A stretch of 18,120 nt of DNA from Acidobacteriota bacterium (GTDB taxonomy: Bacteria > Acidobacteriota > Thermoanaerobaculia > Multivoradales > SZUA-115), in NCBI GenBank assembly GCA_003231035.1, contig QIHU01000504.1, forward strand, positions 1 to 18,120, in the 5' to 3' direction. Position numbers and translations under genes: made by a program. This document shows, in pieces, positions 9,301-17,487 of this stretch (the stretch's first letter is position 1; the number at the start of each line of letters is the position of its first letter). Under the pieces are notes generated by a model. That model saw nothing but the letters and a program-made list of their open reading frames with translations. It searched no databases and was not told where the DNA came from.

Positions 9301-10349
9301 TGGTCCATGGTGTCGGGGTAGCGGCCGGCGTCGGCGCGCAGCCGCTCGTGGAGCCCCGAGATCGAGTAATGGTTGGCCCACAGTTCGCCCTCGGGCATCA
9401 ACCCTTGATCTTCGGCGTAGAGGACGAAGATCAACCGCATGAGCAGGGTGAGCAGGCCGCCGTAGATGTGTTCAGGGTCGTCGCTGGCGGTCTGGTCGAA
9501 GATGCGGAAGCCCTGTTGCGGATCGGCCGCCTGGAAGCCGCGCAGCAGCTCCCACAGCGCCCCCAAGACCTGCTCCGAGAGGGCGTTGGAGACCTCGGCC
9601 TGGTACTTGCGACTCTCGGCCAGAATGTCGAGAAGGCGGTGGCCATCCGGGGCAGAGAAAACCCGGTGCTCGCCGAGCAGCATCTCCAGGGCGGCAAGCA
9701 TGGGGCGGTGGCTCACCTCGCACAGAGCGGCGACGGGGAAGGTCAGATGGCCCGAGGATTCGCCGCTGGGAGCGTAGAGCAGGCGCAGGGATTCGCCGTT
9801 GGTGAGCAGCCCCGCCGCCACCTTCGCCTCGCGCAGCAGCCGCTCGAACTTGGCTTGCGGGCTCGCCGACCAGCCGCCGCGCTCCCCGTCGGCGGGGAGT
9901 TCGTCGAGCGGTGTACCCAAAGGGAGCACCTGGATGAGCATCAGGGTCTCGCCCTGGCCCAGGCCGTCAACCGCCGCGAAGGAGGGGCGCAAGGTCTCGT
10001 TGTAGTCGGGCAAGACCAGCTCTAGCCCCTCGGGCAGGGGCGGGCCACCTGGTGTTTCCGATGTTTCCGGCGCGCCGGCGAGATCGTCGGCCGACCAGCC
10101 GAGAAGATCGCACAGGAAGGCTGGGAGGTCGCGGATGGCGGGGGCGGTGACGGCCGCGCCCGCCTCGTCGGCCGGCTCAGCCACCACCAGGGCGACGAAC
10201 TTGCGCTGGAGTTCGGCCACGTTTTGGCTTGGCACCGCCTGGGCCTTGATCAAGGCGGGCGGCGAAACCACCAGCCCCACCGGCTGGATCAGCCCCAGCC
10301 AGTCTTTGTGGGCGCGCAGTTCGGGATCGAACTTGGTTGGTTTGGCCAT
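6345..10349 (-). CDS. drmMI: DrmMI, class 1 DISARM adenine-specific DNA methyltransferase
   Basis: This 1334-residue protein is a large fused N6-adenine methyltransferase of the Eco57I/PglX-like type. It shows HYTPREL at about 554-560, the SAM-binding motif I DPAMGSGAF (592-600) and the catalytic NPPF (836-839). The region after NPPF (about 840-1170) is the expected target-recognition part, and its DNA is visibly poorer in GC than the rest. In class 1 DISARM this enzyme methylates a short host motif so that host DNA is spared. It starts at ATG 10349, 10 nt after the drmD stop, with GAGG 8 nt upstream (10358-10361) partly overlapping that stop. The ending TGA overlaps the next ATG. The position between an SNF2 helicase and drmA separates it from PglX of BREX, which would come with pglZ and brxC. 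No nuclease motif is obvious, so it is probably not a type IIG restriction enzyme. Confidence 0.93.
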   Translation of the reverse strand: MAKPTKFDPELRAHKDWLGLIQPVGLVVSPPALIKAQAVPSQNVAELQRKFVALVVAEPADEAGAAVTAPAIRDLPAFLCDLLGWSADDLAGAPETSETPGGPPLPEGLELVLPDYNETLRPSFAAVDGLGQGETLMLIQVLPLGTPLDELPADGERGGWSASPQAKFERLLREAKVAAGLLTNGESLRLLYAPSGESSGHLTFPVAALCEVSHRPMLAALEMLLGEHRVFSAPDGHRLLDILAESRKYQAEVSNALSEQVLGALWELLRGFQAADPQQGFRIFDQTASDDPEHIYGGLLTLLMRLIFVLYAEDQGLMPEGELWANHYSISGLHERLRADAGRYPDTMDQRHGAYAWLVSLFRLLFDGGGHGALRLPTRHGQLFNPDAFPFLEGRPRGAARVMGERFDPPRVSDGCIQRVLDALLLLGGERLSYRALDVEQVGSVYEAMMGYEVERSYGRSIAVRPKHLVIDVDKLLEVDATGRKKWLKERADCDLTGAAMKALKEATTAEEVVAALGRRVSPRSLDAAGTPRLMAPGALFLQPGEERRRTGSHYTPRELTAPIVATTLRPVLEALGERPTPEQILALKVCDPAMGSGAFLVEACRQLAERLVTAWDHHHARPPIPADEEPLLHARRLITQRCLYGVDKNPFAVSLAKLSIWLVTLAKDHPFTFVDHALKHGDSLVGLTQKQIAAFHWREQPSAQADWLETQMEENIAEALGWRESLQELDEGDYNQKKEAWHEAENALADARLLGDLALAAFFGATKAKARRDLRDQTFGKVVGWRQGEVHRHTLEGMVEELRDGDKPVVPFHWEIEFPEVFGRENPGFDAMVGNPPFAGKNTTINSNRADYLDWLKAMHVESHGNADLVAHFFRRAFTLIRRSGTFGLIATNTVGQGDTRSTGLRWICTQGGEVYAATRRLTWPGLAAVVVSVVHVFRGVWRSEHLLDGLVVPTITAFLFHGGGHDNPEVLVANKSKSFVGSYVLGMGFTFDDTDKKGIATPLAEMHRLIEQDSRNGERIFPYIGGQEINTSPTHAHHRFVINFGEMSETEARRWADLMAIVESKVKPERMKQNREIRKRYWWRFGETTPALFRAIDGLEWVLVTPRTSTYVNFTWIPSQMVYSENLVVFSFQLQSALSLLHSRVHELWVRFFTSTLEDRIGYRPSDCFETFPFPNNWQTDPTLEAAGQRYYEFRAALMIENNEGLTKTYNRFHDPNNHEPEIVELRQLHAAMDRAVLDAYGWHEIPTDCEFLLDYEIDEESWGAKKKPYRYRWPEAVHDEVLARLLDLNQQCHAEEVAAGLHSQEGKKRSPRKKANAELPLFDNPTGGEEP

Positions 10350-10359
10350 CAGCGCCGCC

Positions 10360-13300
10360 TCATCCCGACACCGGCCACAGATAGACCAGCCCCACCGGCT
10401 CGACGCGCCACGCCCGCACTACGTAGCCGGCCTCGATGCGGGCGGGCTCGGTGTGGATCTCTTCCGCGAGCGCTTGCAGGCGGGCCGCCCAGTGTTTCTG
10501 GTTGGCGGCGAACTGCCGTTCTTCTTGGCGCGAGAAGCCGAGGGTGAGCTGATGAGCGCCGCCGCTCGCCTTACGGTGCTGGCGCTCGATGCGCTCGCGC
10601 TGGCCTTCGAGAATCCGCCGCATTTCCTGGGCCTCGCGAGCGCCGCGCCGCCTCAGCGCCTGGGCCGCCTGGCCCCGAAGCGTCTCGGCCCGGCGGTCGA
10701 GATGGGGATGCAGTTCGTCGACATCTTGGGCGGCGTGGGCTTGGAGGCGCTGGCGGATCGCTTCGGGCACCTGCCGCGGGCGGGGCTGGGCGAGGGCGTC
10801 GTCGAGCAGCCGGAGGACCTCCCGTTTGGCCCCCTCCCCCACCGGTTTGAGCTTGGCGCGCCCGCAGCTGGCCGGGTCGCGCCACTCGGCGGCGACGGCC
10901 AAGATCTCATCGTGCAGCCGCGTGGCTCCCTCGCCGTAGAGGGCCAGCCGGCCCAGCGCCACCACTCGCGGCACCGGATCGTCGGTGCGCAGCACGCAGG
11001 CGCGGGTGAGTTCGTCGTGGAGGAAGCCTTGGGCCAGGAAGCGGCCGAGGAGCCGTTGCACCACCCGGTGTTCGAGGTGGAGGTGGACCACCTCACCGTC
11101 GAGGCTCCCCGGATCGGTGAACACCACCGGCCGCAGCGGCGCCTCCTGACGCCACTGCCAGGGCTTTTGCCCTTTCTTGATCGGGGCGCGCAGGGCGTCG
11201 AGGGTGTGGGCCCAGGTCGGGTCGGCGGCCAAGCTCTCGTCGAGACGGGGGATCCGCCAGCGGGCTGCCGACGGGTCGCTCGCCGCCTCGCCGCCCTGCT
11301 CACCAGCCGGCACCGGCTGGAGCGGCTGGGCGCCGAGGATCTCCAAGGAGGCCGAGAGGGCGTCGCGAAAGTGGCGCTGGTCAAAGCCGATCCAGTCGCG
11401 CGACTCCTTGAGCATGTGTTTCAACCGTTCCACCTGGCCAAAGAGTTTGGCCTTGCGCTCGCGGACCTCCTCCAGATCCTCCGCCACCACCCTGCCCGCG
11501 GCGCTACCGCGCACCTCGGTATCGATCCCACCCAGCCGGCTGGAGAGCTCCCCCACCTGCCCGTGATGGATCCCCGCCGCGAGCATCTTGTCCACCCGGC
11601 TGGCCACCACCGGCGCGAGGCTGCCCAGCTCTTCGTGGATCACTTCCGATTTCTTGACCAGAATATCGAGCACCCGGTCTTCGGCCCGCTGGTGGACCAC
11701 GAAGTAGTGGCAACGCACCACGGGTGAGCGCTGGAGCTTGCGGTCGATGCGACCGTTGCGCTGCTCCATGCGGCTCGGGTTCCACGGGATGTCGAAGTGG
11801 AAGAGGTCGGCACAGTGGTTTTGTAGGTTGATGCCCTCGCGGGCGGCGTCGGTGGCCACCAGGATGCGCAGAGGGTGGCGGGCCGGGTCGGCGTTGAAGG
11901 CGGCCTTGATCGCCTCCCGGCGCTCCTCGCCGATGCCCCCGTGGAAGGTCATGATGCGGTCGCCGGCTTGGTCTGACTCGGCGATCGCTGCCTGCAGCTG
12001 CTGCTCCAGGCAGCGCTTGGTATCCGTGTACTCGGTGAAGATCAGGAGCCGGCGAGAGTTCCAGCGGGCTCCCGGAGTTCCGAGCTCGGGGCAGAGGTTC
12101 TCGCGGATCCAGCCCACCAAGTAGCGCACCCGGCTGTCTACCGCGTACCGGGCCTGCTCGGCGATGCGTGCCATCTCTTCGAGCAGCTGTAGCTCGGGCT
12201 CCATCTCGTCGAGCGATCCGGCGGTGGCGGCGGTGGCCGCCTCCATCAACGCCGCCTCCTCGGCGGCGACCTCCTCCTCCGCCAGCGCCGCCCGCTCGTC
12301 GTCCGAGCCCGGTGGCGAAAGGAGGAGCGACAGAGCGGCCGCGCTGGGCTGTGCCGGTGCCACGGCGGTGGCCTCGTCGGCCTGCCGACGCATCGTTCGC
12401 CGATGGACGTCGAGGGTGCGGGCGAAGGCCTCGATCGAAGAGAGCAACCGCTTCTGCAACGAGATCACCACCAACATCGCCGAGGCCCGCTGCGCCTTGG
12501 AGGCGCCCTGTAGCCGTCTCTCCCGGGCTTGGCGGTAGCGCTGGAGTAGGTGCGAGAGGAGAAGCTCCGGCGCCTCTTCGGGAAGGTTCTCGATGTCGAT
12601 GCGCACCACCTTGCGCTCGGGGAACTCCTCGCCGATCTCCCGCAAGTCGAATTTGAGCCGCCGGATCATCACCGCGTCGCGCGAGGCATGATGCACCGGC
12701 ACCCCACGGCAGAACTTCTGCGGATCGAGCATCTCCAGCAACGCCGAGAAACTGTTGGAGTGGCCGTTGTGCGGCGTCGCCGAGAGGAAGAGCTTGTGCT
12801 CGAAGCGGCCGGTGAGATCGCGAATGGAGCGGGTCAGTTTGGAGTCGATGGCGTACTTGGTGGCGCTGGCCGGCGCCGCGTTGTGGGCCTCGTCCAGAAT
12901 GAACATCGAGCCGCCCTGAAACTCCCCGAGCCAGTCGCGCAGGGAACCGGCGTAGCTCTCGTTGCGGATGAGGGCCTGAGAGATGATGAAACGGCTGTGC
13001 GTGGTCCACGGATTGAGGCCGTAGCCGCGCTCCTGGCGCCGGGCGGTGACGTAGTCGCGGTCGTAGATCTCGAAGGTCAGGCCGAAACGCTGCTCCATCT
13101 CCTCTTTCCACTGGCGCACCACCGAGGGCGGGCAACAAATCACCGTGCGCCGCACCTTCTGGCGCAGGATCAACTCGCGCAAGATCAGCCCCGCCTCGAT
13201 GGTCTTGCCCAGCCCCACCGAGTCGGCGATGAAGAGATTGACCCGCGGCATGGTCAACGCCTTGCGCAGCGGTTCCAGCTGGAAGGCCCGCACCTCGATG

Positions 13301-13617
13301 CCGGCCCGGTAGGGCGCTTGGAACAGGCCGGCCTTGGTGGAGGTCACGCAGTTCCAGCGCAGAGTATTGAGGTAGGCCGAAAACAGGTGCGGCGCATCGA
13401 AGCCCCGGCTGGCGATCGCCTGCCAGTTCACCCCACTCAAGGCCCGGGCGTCGACCTCCTGGTCCCAAAGCACTTCCAGCGCCTCGCCCAATGCGTCGTC
13501 TTCCACACAAGAAAGGCGCACCAGCCGACTGTCCGCCGGAGCGGGCGCCGGCACCACCTGCTCCACCAGATACTTGCGTGAGCGAACATGGACGATCTGG
13601 CCGGGCTGAAGAGTCAT
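10360..13617 (-). CDS. drmD: DrmD, class 1 DISARM SNF2-type helicase
   Basis: This 1085-residue protein is an SNF2/superfamily 2 motor. Visible motifs are Walker A DSVGLGKT (132-139), DEAH box (242-245), SATPHNG (279-285), FTEYTDTKRCLEQQL (527-541), VATDAAREGINLQ (587-599) and QRNGRIDR (619-626). An alanine- and glutamate-rich stretch at about 412-485 separates the two motor lobes. DrmD is the defining helicase of class 1 DISARM and is thought to act on phage DNA together with the DrmA/DrmB core. A GTG at 13971 in the same frame would add 118 residues, but the ATG at 13617 is preferred: the protein then begins MTLQPGQIVHVRSRKYLVE, like an ordinary family N-terminus, and GGAG lies 9 nt upstream (13627-13630). 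It is the first gene of the operon, so its promoter should lie between 13618 and 14092. Confidence 0.93.
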   Translation of the reverse strand: MTLQPGQIVHVRSRKYLVEQVVPAPAPADSRLVRLSCVEDDALGEALEVLWDQEVDARALSGVNWQAIASRGFDAPHLFSAYLNTLRWNCVTSTKAGLFQAPYRAGIEVRAFQLEPLRKALTMPRVNLFIADSVGLGKTIEAGLILRELILRQKVRRTVICCPPSVVRQWKEEMEQRFGLTFEIYDRDYVTARRQERGYGLNPWTTHSRFIISQALIRNESYAGSLRDWLGEFQGGSMFILDEAHNAAPASATKYAIDSKLTRSIRDLTGRFEHKLFLSATPHNGHSNSFSALLEMLDPQKFCRGVPVHHASRDAVMIRRLKFDLREIGEEFPERKVVRIDIENLPEEAPELLLSHLLQRYRQARERRLQGASKAQRASAMLVVISLQKRLLSSIEAFARTLDVHRRTMRRQADEATAVAPAQPSAAALSLLLSPPGSDDERAALAEEEVAAEEAALMEAATAATAGSLDEMEPELQLLEEMARIAEQARYAVDSRVRYLVGWIRENLCPELGTPGARWNSRRLLIFTEYTDTKRCLEQQLQAAIAESDQAGDRIMTFHGGIGEERREAIKAAFNADPARHPLRILVATDAAREGINLQNHCADLFHFDIPWNPSRMEQRNGRIDRKLQRSPVVRCHYFVVHQRAEDRVLDILVKKSEVIHEELGSLAPVVASRVDKMLAAGIHHGQVGELSSRLGGIDTEVRGSAAGRVVAEDLEEVRERKAKLFGQVERLKHMLKESRDWIGFDQRHFRDALSASLEILGAQPLQPVPAGEQGGEAASDPSAARWRIPRLDESLAADPTWAHTLDALRAPIKKGQKPWQWRQEAPLRPVVFTDPGSLDGEVVHLHLEHRVVQRLLGRFLAQGFLHDELTRACVLRTDDPVPRVVALGRLALYGEGATRLHDEILAVAAEWRDPASCGRAKLKPVGEGAKREVLRLLDDALAQPRPRQVPEAIRQRLQAHAAQDVDELHPHLDRRAETLRGQAAQALRRRGAREAQEMRRILEGQRERIERQHRKASGGAHQLTLGFSRQEERQFAANQKHWAARLQALAEEIHTEPARIEAGYVVRAWRVEPVGLVYLWPVSG

Positions 13618-14092
13618 CGCTGCGTGCTCCGCCCCGCTCGCCACTCCTCGCACGGGGTCGAGTTCACGGAGGGATACCTCACGGTGCGGGCAATCGCTGT
13701 ATGGATCAGATCGTGGCCTCCGGCACTCTGGGCGGCAAGTGCTGGCATCAGTAGAGTTGTGCTGGAGTTTTATCAAATCCGCGCACAATCTCCTAGCGGA
13801 TCGCCGCTGTATTTGGCAGGGCGACAGGACGGATGCGCCACTTCGCTTCAAGCCGCGAGACACCTCCTTAGAATCCTGCATCCAAACCGAATCAAACCAC
13901 CGTCGTCCCCGCTGGACTGGTTCCGTGTAAGGCAGAGCTGGCAACACCGCGGCTCCGTCGAACAAGCTCACTTCCTAGCAAGGCGCGCCCTTGCGCAGAG
14001 CGCGAAAGAGCAGGGCGGGAATCCGTGGGACCAAGTCCGTCTAATGTCATGAAATACTCCCACTAACTCCCTTTGTCGAGCGATTGGAGATC
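13618..14092. promoter_or_regulatory. Divergent intergenic region between drmD and the patatin gene
   Basis: These 475 bases hold no convincing gene. They must contain the promoters for the DISARM operon (leftward) and probably the patatin gene (rightward). On the minus strand a TTGATA at about 13769-13774 followed, 17 nt later, by TACTGA is a weak -35/-10 candidate for drmD; the -10 match is poor. For the patatin gene, GGAG at 14086-14089 is the likely ribosome-binding site, with a short spacer of 3 nt. I could not find a good sigma-70 promoter on the plus strand. Confidence 0.45.
13757..13788. repeat. Inverted repeat TTGTGC-N20-GCACAA in the divergent region
   Basis: Exact 6-base arms, TTGTGC at 13757-13762 and GCACAA at 13783-13788, flank a 20-base AT-richer spacer. 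The arms bracket the weak promoter candidate for drmD, so this could be an operator for a dimeric regulator. Six-base arms can occur by chance, so confidence is low. Confidence 0.25.
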
Positions 14093-16189
14093 ATGTCCAA
14101 CAAGCCAGGTCTGTCTTCTGACAACGGCATCTGGATGCCGGTATTTAGCGTCCTCTTTATCGGATTTCTCTGGCTGCTGGCAGCCTCGCTGTGGCAGGGC
14201 GGATGGCCGCTATTCGGGTCGGTGTGGCTCGCATATTTCCGAGTGGCCCTCATAGTGATCGGAACGGTCGGATTGATCTCTCCGCTGAAGAAGGGGGCTG
14301 TTGAGTTCCTGGCTACTCTCGGTGTCTATTTCGCCGTGGCTTGGATCTTCGCCGCCAACACCTTTGGCAGCTGGAGGACGGGAGTTTTGGATCTCGCTTG
14401 CGCCACGGTGGCAGGGGTGGTGACTGTTCTCTTTATGACTTGGCTGGCCCGGCGGCGCGACCCCAAGGCCAAGAGCTGGCGGCAAGTCAGCCCTCCCGGT
14501 CTGGCTAACCTGGATACCGTGGCTTGGGTGGTGCTGGCTTGGGCCCTGGTTTCCCTGATGTCGAGCTGGCTCGCCCGCCCCCTTCCGACCGATCCAGACC
14601 GGTTCGCCAAGTTGGCAGCGCGGGATTCGATCGTGCCGCAAGAGGCGCAACGTTGGAAAGAGCTGCGAATCGGCCTAGCTCTCTCGGGTGGTGGCTATCG
14701 CGCCGCAGTGTTTCACTCTGGGGTCCTCCAGGCTTTGGAAGATCTCGGGATCCAAGTCAACAATCTCAGCACCGTCTCAGGCGGCTCGATCATTGGTGCT
14801 TACTATGCGGTGGGGGGAGATCCGAAGGATTTCGTCGAGGCTGTGCGCAGTCGCCGTCTCGACCTCAAACGTCGGCTGATGTTGATGCACAACGCAGTCC
14901 GCCTGCCCTTCCCTCTCAAGGTTCCATCCATTGCTGTGGAACTCTTCCCTCTCTATCGATTCGACCGACTGGATGTGCAAAGGAACTTGCTCCAAGGCGC
15001 GCTCTTCGAAGGAGCCAAGTTACAGGGAGGAGTCGAATCGGGAGAACCGCCGCTGGGGCAACCTCGCTTGATGATCGCGGCTACAGACTTGACCTATGGG
15101 TTCCAAGTCGGGCTCTTGCCGGATGGCATGCTCAAGCTCGGCGAAGGCATGGGAGGGCAAGGAGTCTATAGAGGCGAGATCTTCGAACCGGAACGCCACT
15201 GGAGCCTCGCTGATCGAGTCGCGGTCTCAGGAGCTTTTCCCCTCGCCTTTCCTGCTCGCCCGTTCAGGGTCCGGGTCATGCCGACCTCAGCGACCGGGCG
15301 CGGCATCCGCGAACTTCTATTGGTGGACGGTGGCATTCGAGACAACCTCGGGATCGATCTCCTCCGAGCCGCTGACCGATCCGCCGAACTCGTGACAGAT
15401 GGCAGCGCTTTTGAGAATGAATTCATGCCCCCCGAGTGGAACCTCGACGCAATGTTGATCTCCAACGGAGGCGCTGTTCTCGGCGTTCAAGAAACACCGA
15501 TCAACTCCGCATCAGCACTACCCCGGACCTTCGAAATCGCAGGGATCCAAGCCGAATCACTTCCCTTGTCGAGAGACCCTTGCGAACAACTGCACGAAGC
15601 CAGACTCCTTCCAACCTTCTCGCCGTCCAGAATGATGCTCTCCCCCGATCTCCAATTCAACCTGAAGAACGACTCCAACAAACGAGCGATATTGGAACGC
15701 GAGTGGAGCCTGAGCTTCGATCCTGTGCGCTACCCCGAAACGGTGCTGCGGAGGATCGTTGAGCGAGTGCCCGACGCCAGCCGCGCCGAAGCCGCGGAAG
15801 TCTTGGAAAGTTTTCTGAGCAAGTGGGGGGAGCATCAGACGAGAGATCGTCGGTGGTCTCGCTCCTTCAGGTTTGCGCTGACGAGCAGCGCTTGCGAAGC
15901 ACCCACTAAGAACAGCGCTTCGGCTCCAAACAGCCTACTGCCCGGTTCCTGCGAAGCTGTGGTACTACGAAAGATCGTGCGCGAAGCTGTCATGCTCGAC
16001 CTTGACCTGTTCCGCACTGCTTCCACACTCGACGACAGGCTGCCGCGGGAGACGATCGATTCCCTCGAAAGGCTAGGCCAAACCTTGGTCTACTTGCAGT
16101 GGTATCGACTTCAGCGGCATCTGGATAGTGCATTGGAATGTCGCGGTAGCGGTATTGAGCCAGCGGCAGGCGCCAGCGAGAGCAGCTAG
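14093..16189 (+). CDS. Membrane-anchored patatin-like phospholipase
   Basis: This 698-residue protein joins five predicted membrane segments (about 15-35, 47-65, 71-92, 98-117 and 142-160) to a patatin-type lipase domain. The lipase signature is clear: oxyanion-hole motif SGGGYRAA (198-205), nucleophile S229 in TVSGGS, AVSGAFPLAFPA at about 377-388, and the dyad aspartate D412 in VDGGIRDNLG. Patatins hydrolyse acyl esters of phospholipids; here the enzyme should sit on the inner face of the cytoplasmic membrane. Several phage-defence systems use patatin effectors to damage the host membrane, so a defence role is plausible given the neighbours, but is inferred. ATG 14093 is preferred over the TTG at 14084 because GGAG lies just before it. 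It is divergent from drmD. A C-terminal tail of about 250 residues after the lipase core is not recognised. One sample from the 3' half is about 53% GC, lower than the drm genes, suggesting separate acquisition. Confidence 0.88.
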   Translation: MSNKPGLSSDNGIWMPVFSVLFIGFLWLLAASLWQGGWPLFGSVWLAYFRVALIVIGTVGLISPLKKGAVEFLATLGVYFAVAWIFAANTFGSWRTGVLDLACATVAGVVTVLFMTWLARRRDPKAKSWRQVSPPGLANLDTVAWVVLAWALVSLMSSWLARPLPTDPDRFAKLAARDSIVPQEAQRWKELRIGLALSGGGYRAAVFHSGVLQALEDLGIQVNNLSTVSGGSIIGAYYAVGGDPKDFVEAVRSRRLDLKRRLMLMHNAVRLPFPLKVPSIAVELFPLYRFDRLDVQRNLLQGALFEGAKLQGGVESGEPPLGQPRLMIAATDLTYGFQVGLLPDGMLKLGEGMGGQGVYRGEIFEPERHWSLADRVAVSGAFPLAFPARPFRVRVMPTSATGRGIRELLLVDGGIRDNLGIDLLRAADRSAELVTDGSAFENEFMPPEWNLDAMLISNGGAVLGVQETPINSASALPRTFEIAGIQAESLPLSRDPCEQLHEARLLPTFSPSRMMLSPDLQFNLKNDSNKRAILEREWSLSFDPVRYPETVLRRIVERVPDASRAEAAEVLESFLSKWGEHQTRDRRWSRSFRFALTSSACEAPTKNSASAPNSLLPGSCEAVVLRKIVREAVMLDLDLFRTASTLDDRLPRETIDSLERLGQTLVYLQWYRLQRHLDSALECRGSGIEPAAGASESS

Positions 16190-16339
16190 ATCGCCACAAT
16201 GCCGCGCTCTTTAACGCCAGTAGCCGACAACCAACCGGTACCGACAGAAAACAGAAATGGCGACGCTTACCCAAGAGGCTGCAATTCAGCGTCAACAGCA
16301 TTGGTTCTCGCCAGGTTCCCACGCCTCGCTGGCCAACGA
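16190..16339. other. Convergent intergenic gap between the patatin and mrr genes
   Basis: The 150-base gap separates two converging genes. I looked for a bidirectional terminator and see only a weak, interrupted pairing (TTGG and CCAG at 16301-16314 against CTGGCCAA at 16329-16336) without a T-tract. No gene or RNA is recognisable. Confidence 0.5.
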
Positions 16340-17266
16340 TCAATCGTCCTGTTTGGAGTCCCAATAGTCGCTGTCCAGCTTCTTGATCTTGATCGTTTGC
16401 TCCACCTGCATGCCAAGGCCGAAGTCGTAGATGAGCTTCGCCAACTCCGGGCCGTCGATCAGGACGAGCATCGTGTTGCCGTGAAGGCTGTTTGCGTAGT
16501 CCTCGGCACCGCGACTGTAGGTCGAGGTGGTGATGAAAACGCCTTTGTTGGATTGCGCTACCGCCAGTGCCCCGACGAACTTCTGAATCTCCTGCCGACC
16601 CACCGTCTTGTCTCTCCGGTACCGCTTGGCCTGAATGTGGATGCGGCCGAGGCCGAGAACGTCCTCTTTGATCACACCATCGATCCCGCCGTCGTTGGTG
16701 TAGGTAGTAACCTTGCCCGCCTCTTCGACCTGCCCGCCATAGCCCATCTTCTCCAGGAGTTCCACCACCAGGTGCTCGAACTCAAGGGGACTCTTGCTCA
16801 AGATCGTGTCCAAGATGTCTTCGTACACCGACTGGCGAATCTTGGCGTACGACTCGTATAGCCGCTCCTGGGGAGTGAGATCCGACGCCGTACCTTCCTC
16901 GGCCTCGGCACTCGAGCTTTCCTTCTTGATCTTCTTCTTGAGCCTGTCTCGCTCGGCGAGTGCTGCTTGGACGAAATCCCTTAACTGATCTGGCCTCTTC
17001 AGTATCTTCAGACCGCTGTCGTTGATCCGATAGACACCACGCTTGGGCTTATCGACAAGGCCCGCCATGCTGAGATAGCTCAAAGCCCAGGCAATCCGGT
17101 CGAAGAAGATAGGGCCGTTACCAGAGTCGTACATTCGCCCAAGGTCTTGTTCCGTCAGCTTGAAGCGCGAAGCCAATGGCTTCTCCAGCTCTTTCGTTCG
17201 TCGTGGGGTACCGTCTTGCAGAAGCTCAAGAGCGGGGAGTTCGATCTCGTCGTGCTTGGGAATCAT
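16340..17266 (-). CDS. mrr: Mrr-family restriction endonuclease (type IV-like)
   Basis: The 308-residue length is close to that of E. coli Mrr (about 304). Residues 1-95 form the N-terminal winged-helix Mrr_N-like domain (LPALELLQDG, then a second half with GVYRINDSGLKIL). A charged linker with a KKKIKK cluster follows at about 110-130. The C-terminal nuclease domain (about 155-280) shows FEHLVVELLEKMGY (163-176), GGIDG with D196, and QAKR with Q212 and K214. This is the D...QxK form of the PD-(D/E)xK site usual in Mrr. Such enzymes cut DNA carrying foreign methylation. ATG 17266 has GAAGG 6 nt upstream (17273-17277). The gene is monocistronic, converges with the patatin gene and diverges from radC. 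All expected catalytic residues appear present. Its true modification target cannot be read from sequence. Confidence 0.93.
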   Translation of the reverse strand: MIPKHDEIELPALELLQDGTPRRTKELEKPLASRFKLTEQDLGRMYDSGNGPIFFDRIAWALSYLSMAGLVDKPKRGVYRINDSGLKILKRPDQLRDFVQAALAERDRLKKKIKKESSSAEAEEGTASDLTPQERLYESYAKIRQSVYEDILDTILSKSPLEFEHLVVELLEKMGYGGQVEEAGKVTTYTNDGGIDGVIKEDVLGLGRIHIQAKRYRRDKTVGRQEIQKFVGALAVAQSNKGVFITTSTYSRGAEDYANSLHGNTMLVLIDGPELAKLIYDFGLGMQVEQTIKIKKLDSDYWDSKQDD

Positions 17267-17316
17267 GGTGCGCCTTCAGGGTGTGGGTTGGAGAGGCCGA
17301 TACTACATCCTCCGAA

Positions 17317-17346
17317 GTCCGCATCACGGAAGATGCGCAATCGGAC
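17317..17346. repeat. Imperfect inverted repeat upstream of mrr
   Basis: CGCATC (17320-17325) pairs with GATGCG (17332-17337) around a 6-base loop, and the outer GTC (17317-17319) can pair with GAC (17344-17346) across a bulge. It lies about 50-80 bases upstream of the mrr start and could be an operator or a leader hairpin. There is no T-tract, so it does not look like a terminator. Confidence 0.3.
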
Positions 17347-17487
17347 GATTCTTCCAAGTCTGAACCAGATCCAGCCGGTTCGCTGGGTCGTCTGACTCGG
17401 CGCCAGTGACCGGATTGAGGGAAGCATTCCGCGGAAAGGAGCAGCCACCAGTACCGCTGCTCAGCCGCGAATTTTCTCAGCCGCAGG

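Noticed and set aside
8121..10025. A long plus-strand open frame of 634 codons opposite drmMI
   Set aside because: It is antisense to a gene with clear methylase motifs, has no recognisable domain, and open antisense frames are expected in GC-rich coding DNA.
6345..10349. PglX of a BREX system, or a type IIG restriction-modification enzyme
   Set aside because: No pglZ, brxC or brxL genes are present, no nuclease motif is seen, and the drmD/drmA/drmB neighbours define DISARM.
10135..11727. A plus-strand open frame of 530 codons opposite the drmMI/drmD junction
   Set aside because: It crosses two real genes on the other strand and shows no family signature.
13618..13971. A 118-codon upstream extension of drmD from a GTG at 13971
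   Set aside because: The extension has no family-like sequence, while the internal ATG at 13617 has a Shine-Dalgarno and gives a natural N-terminus.
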